64,000 nucleotides of DNA. Origin: Actinomyces graevenitzii C83 (GTDB lineage: Bacteria; Actinomycetota; Actinomycetes; Actinomycetales; Actinomycetaceae). Numbering within the stretch: position 1 is the stretch's first letter; the number at the start of each line of letters is the position of its first letter. Under the pieces are notes generated by a model. It had not been told where the DNA came from and made no database searches. It saw nothing but the letters and a program-made list of their open reading frames with translations. A program made the translations under genes and the position numbers. Below are positions 62,973 to 64,000 of the stretch, one piece after another. Location: contig NZ_JH470338.1 of assembly GCF_000239695.1 (NCBI RefSeq), positions 1,280,613-1,344,612 on the forward strand. The letters run 5' to 3'.

Positions 62973-63895
62973 TGCCGTTTTCTTCTGTAGCTTCTAGCGC
63001 TGCTGTCTCCCCTAACGCCGCCTCACCCAGCCCCGCCGCAGCGCTAAATGCCGCCGCTTCACCCAGCCCCGCTGTCTCCCCTGGCTCTGCCGCCTCGCTA
63101 AGTGCTTTGGCTGAGTTTGATTTTCCGACGGCGCTGGTGGTCAGTCAGGACGGTCAGGTACTAGCCCAGGGCGGCCAGGTGGAGAGCGATTTTGCTTTCG
63201 CCTCAGTTACTAAACCGTTGGTGGCCTGGTCAGCTGCGGTGGCCTATGAACGGGCCCTGCTTGATTTAGATGCCCTAGTGGGCCCGCACCTGCCCGGGGC
63301 AACCGTGCGTCACCTGCTCGCCCACGCCAGCGGCGTGGCCCCTAATGATGACAGTGTTTTAGCTGCGCCGGGCACTAAACGCATCTATTCCAATCGCGGC
63401 ATTGAGCTACTGGGGCAGGTACTGGAGCAGGCTACCGGCTACCAGCTAGATCAGTGGGTGGAACTAAGCGTGCTGGAGCCGCTGGGCCTGGCCAGTATTT
63501 TGATTCCAGGCTCGCCGGCCCACTCTGGGATGGGTAATGCGGTTGATTTGGCTGCTTTCACGCGCGAACTAGCCGCCCCCACCCTGGTTAGCGCGGATAC
63601 CGCCAAGCTGTTTACTAGCGTGGCCTTCCCGGGTCTATCCGGGGTACTGCCCGGCTACGGCAAGCAAAACCCTTGTGACTTTGCGCTGGGTTTTGAGGTT
63701 TATGGCGCTAAGCAGCCGCATTGGCTTAGTAGTGCCCAGTCACCACAAACCTTTGGGCACTTTGGCCAGGCCGGCTCCTTTATTTGGGTTGATCCAGCCA
63801 CTGGGCGCAGCGCCGCTTTTTTGGGGGCTAAGCCTTTCAGCCAGATTCACAAGCGGCTATGGCCGCTGCTAAACCAGCAGATCGCCGCCCTATGA
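62972..63895 (+). CDS. Serine hydrolase of the beta-lactamase (class C-like) fold
   Basis: The 307-aa protein has a 45-residue Ala/Ser/Pro-rich head and then the beta-lactamase-family core: nucleophile motif SVTK in FAFASVTKPLVAWS, the Tyr-Ser-Asn second motif in KRIYSNRGIELLGQVLE, and a GHFGQAGSF element in the place of the third KTG motif. There is no signal peptide, so it is probably a cytoplasmic esterase or peptidase-like enzyme rather than a secreted beta-lactamase. Translationally coupled to xth and followed by another overlapping start. Confidence 0.82.
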   Translation: MPFSSVASSAAVSPNAASPSPAAALNAAASPSPAVSPGSAASLSALAEFDFPTALVVSQDGQVLAQGGQVESDFAFASVTKPLVAWSAAVAYERALLDLDALVGPHLPGATVRHLLAHASGVAPNDDSVLAAPGTKRIYSNRGIELLGQVLEQATGYQLDQWVELSVLEPLGLASILIPGSPAHSGMGNAVDLAAFTRELAAPTLVSADTAKLFTSVAFPGLSGVLPGYGKQNPCDFALGFEVYGAKQPHWLSSAQSPQTFGHFGQAGSFIWVDPATGRSAAFLGAKPFSQIHKRLWPLLNQQIAAL

Positions 63896-64000
63896 GCAGC
63901 GCGCAAGACGGCGCCTCACAAGCCCAGCCGCAGGGCTTCCCCGAGCTGCAAGAAGTTCAAGATGTGCAAGCGGGGTGCCAGCCACAAGACGGCCCTGCCT
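63892..64000 (+). CDS. Start of an unrecognised gene, cut by the window edge
   Basis: An ATG at 63892 overlaps the previous stop (ATGA) and stays open to the end. The 36 visible residues are Gln/Ala/Pro/Asp-rich (begins MSSAQDGASQAQPQG). No domain can be recognised. The coupling pattern matches its neighbours, so it is probably the next gene of the xth unit. Confidence 0.55.
   Translation, partial: MSSAQDGASQAQPQGFPELQEVQDVQAGCQPQDGPA

Overview
The window looks like a chromosomal segment of a moderately high-GC actinobacterium, most likely of the Actinomycetaceae type. This is inferred from the sterol-carrier-family gene near purF, a GTP-dependent PEP carboxykinase, a LAxTG-type sortase signal, DtxR/IdeR-like iron boxes, TAnnnT -10 elements and start codons that look leaderless. 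I recognise no rRNA, tRNA, insertion sequence or prophage. The genus is not proven.

Positions 1-10290 hold a complete type I-E CRISPR-Cas locus on the minus strand: cas3-cse1-cse2-cas7e-cas5e-cas6e-cas1-cas2, then the leader and an array that runs off the left edge. Upstream of cas3 is a non-coding block with two degenerate CRISPR-repeat copies, exactly 33 nt apart. Their 'spacer' matches a site beside the putative cas promoter at 17 of 21 leading positions. The copy nearer cas3 also reads as an intrinsic terminator. This looks like a CreR/CreA-type guide RNA by which Cascade represses its own operon.

Positions 10290-31330 are mainly metabolism. They carry de novo purine genes (purF-purM, purL, purS-purQ, purC-purD), gdhA, a feoA-feoB-feoC-like ferrous iron operon, a GT4 glycosyltransferase, a large secreted and sortase-anchored GH84 hexosaminidase, and pckG. 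Positions 31549-35469 carry an efeU-efeO-efeB iron uptake operon. Candidate DtxR/IdeR boxes precede both iron operons.

Positions 35764-48701 are the most unusual region. It contains thirteen genes with the same overall plan: signal peptide or lipobox, an ectodomain with a Cys pair and an LppM-like strand motif (F-x-G-x-V-x-S-x-x-G-x-V-x-G-N-T), then one membrane helix. Twelve are on the minus strand in series. Several end in cytoplasmic Gly/Gln/Tyr/Pro repeats. One has lost its ectodomain, one is a mosaic of two neighbours, and ten show a TAGGGT-like -10 element 5-7 nt before the start codon.

Positions 48721-64000 return to housekeeping: purA, a nucleoside salvage operon (nucleoside hydrolase, MFS carrier, ribokinase), fba, an rRNA/tRNA methyltransferase, a LemA-like protein, pyrE, tpx, a short-chain dehydrogenase, a sugar ABC transporter operon without its ATPase, exonuclease III, a beta-lactamase-fold protein and the start of one further gene cut by the window edge.
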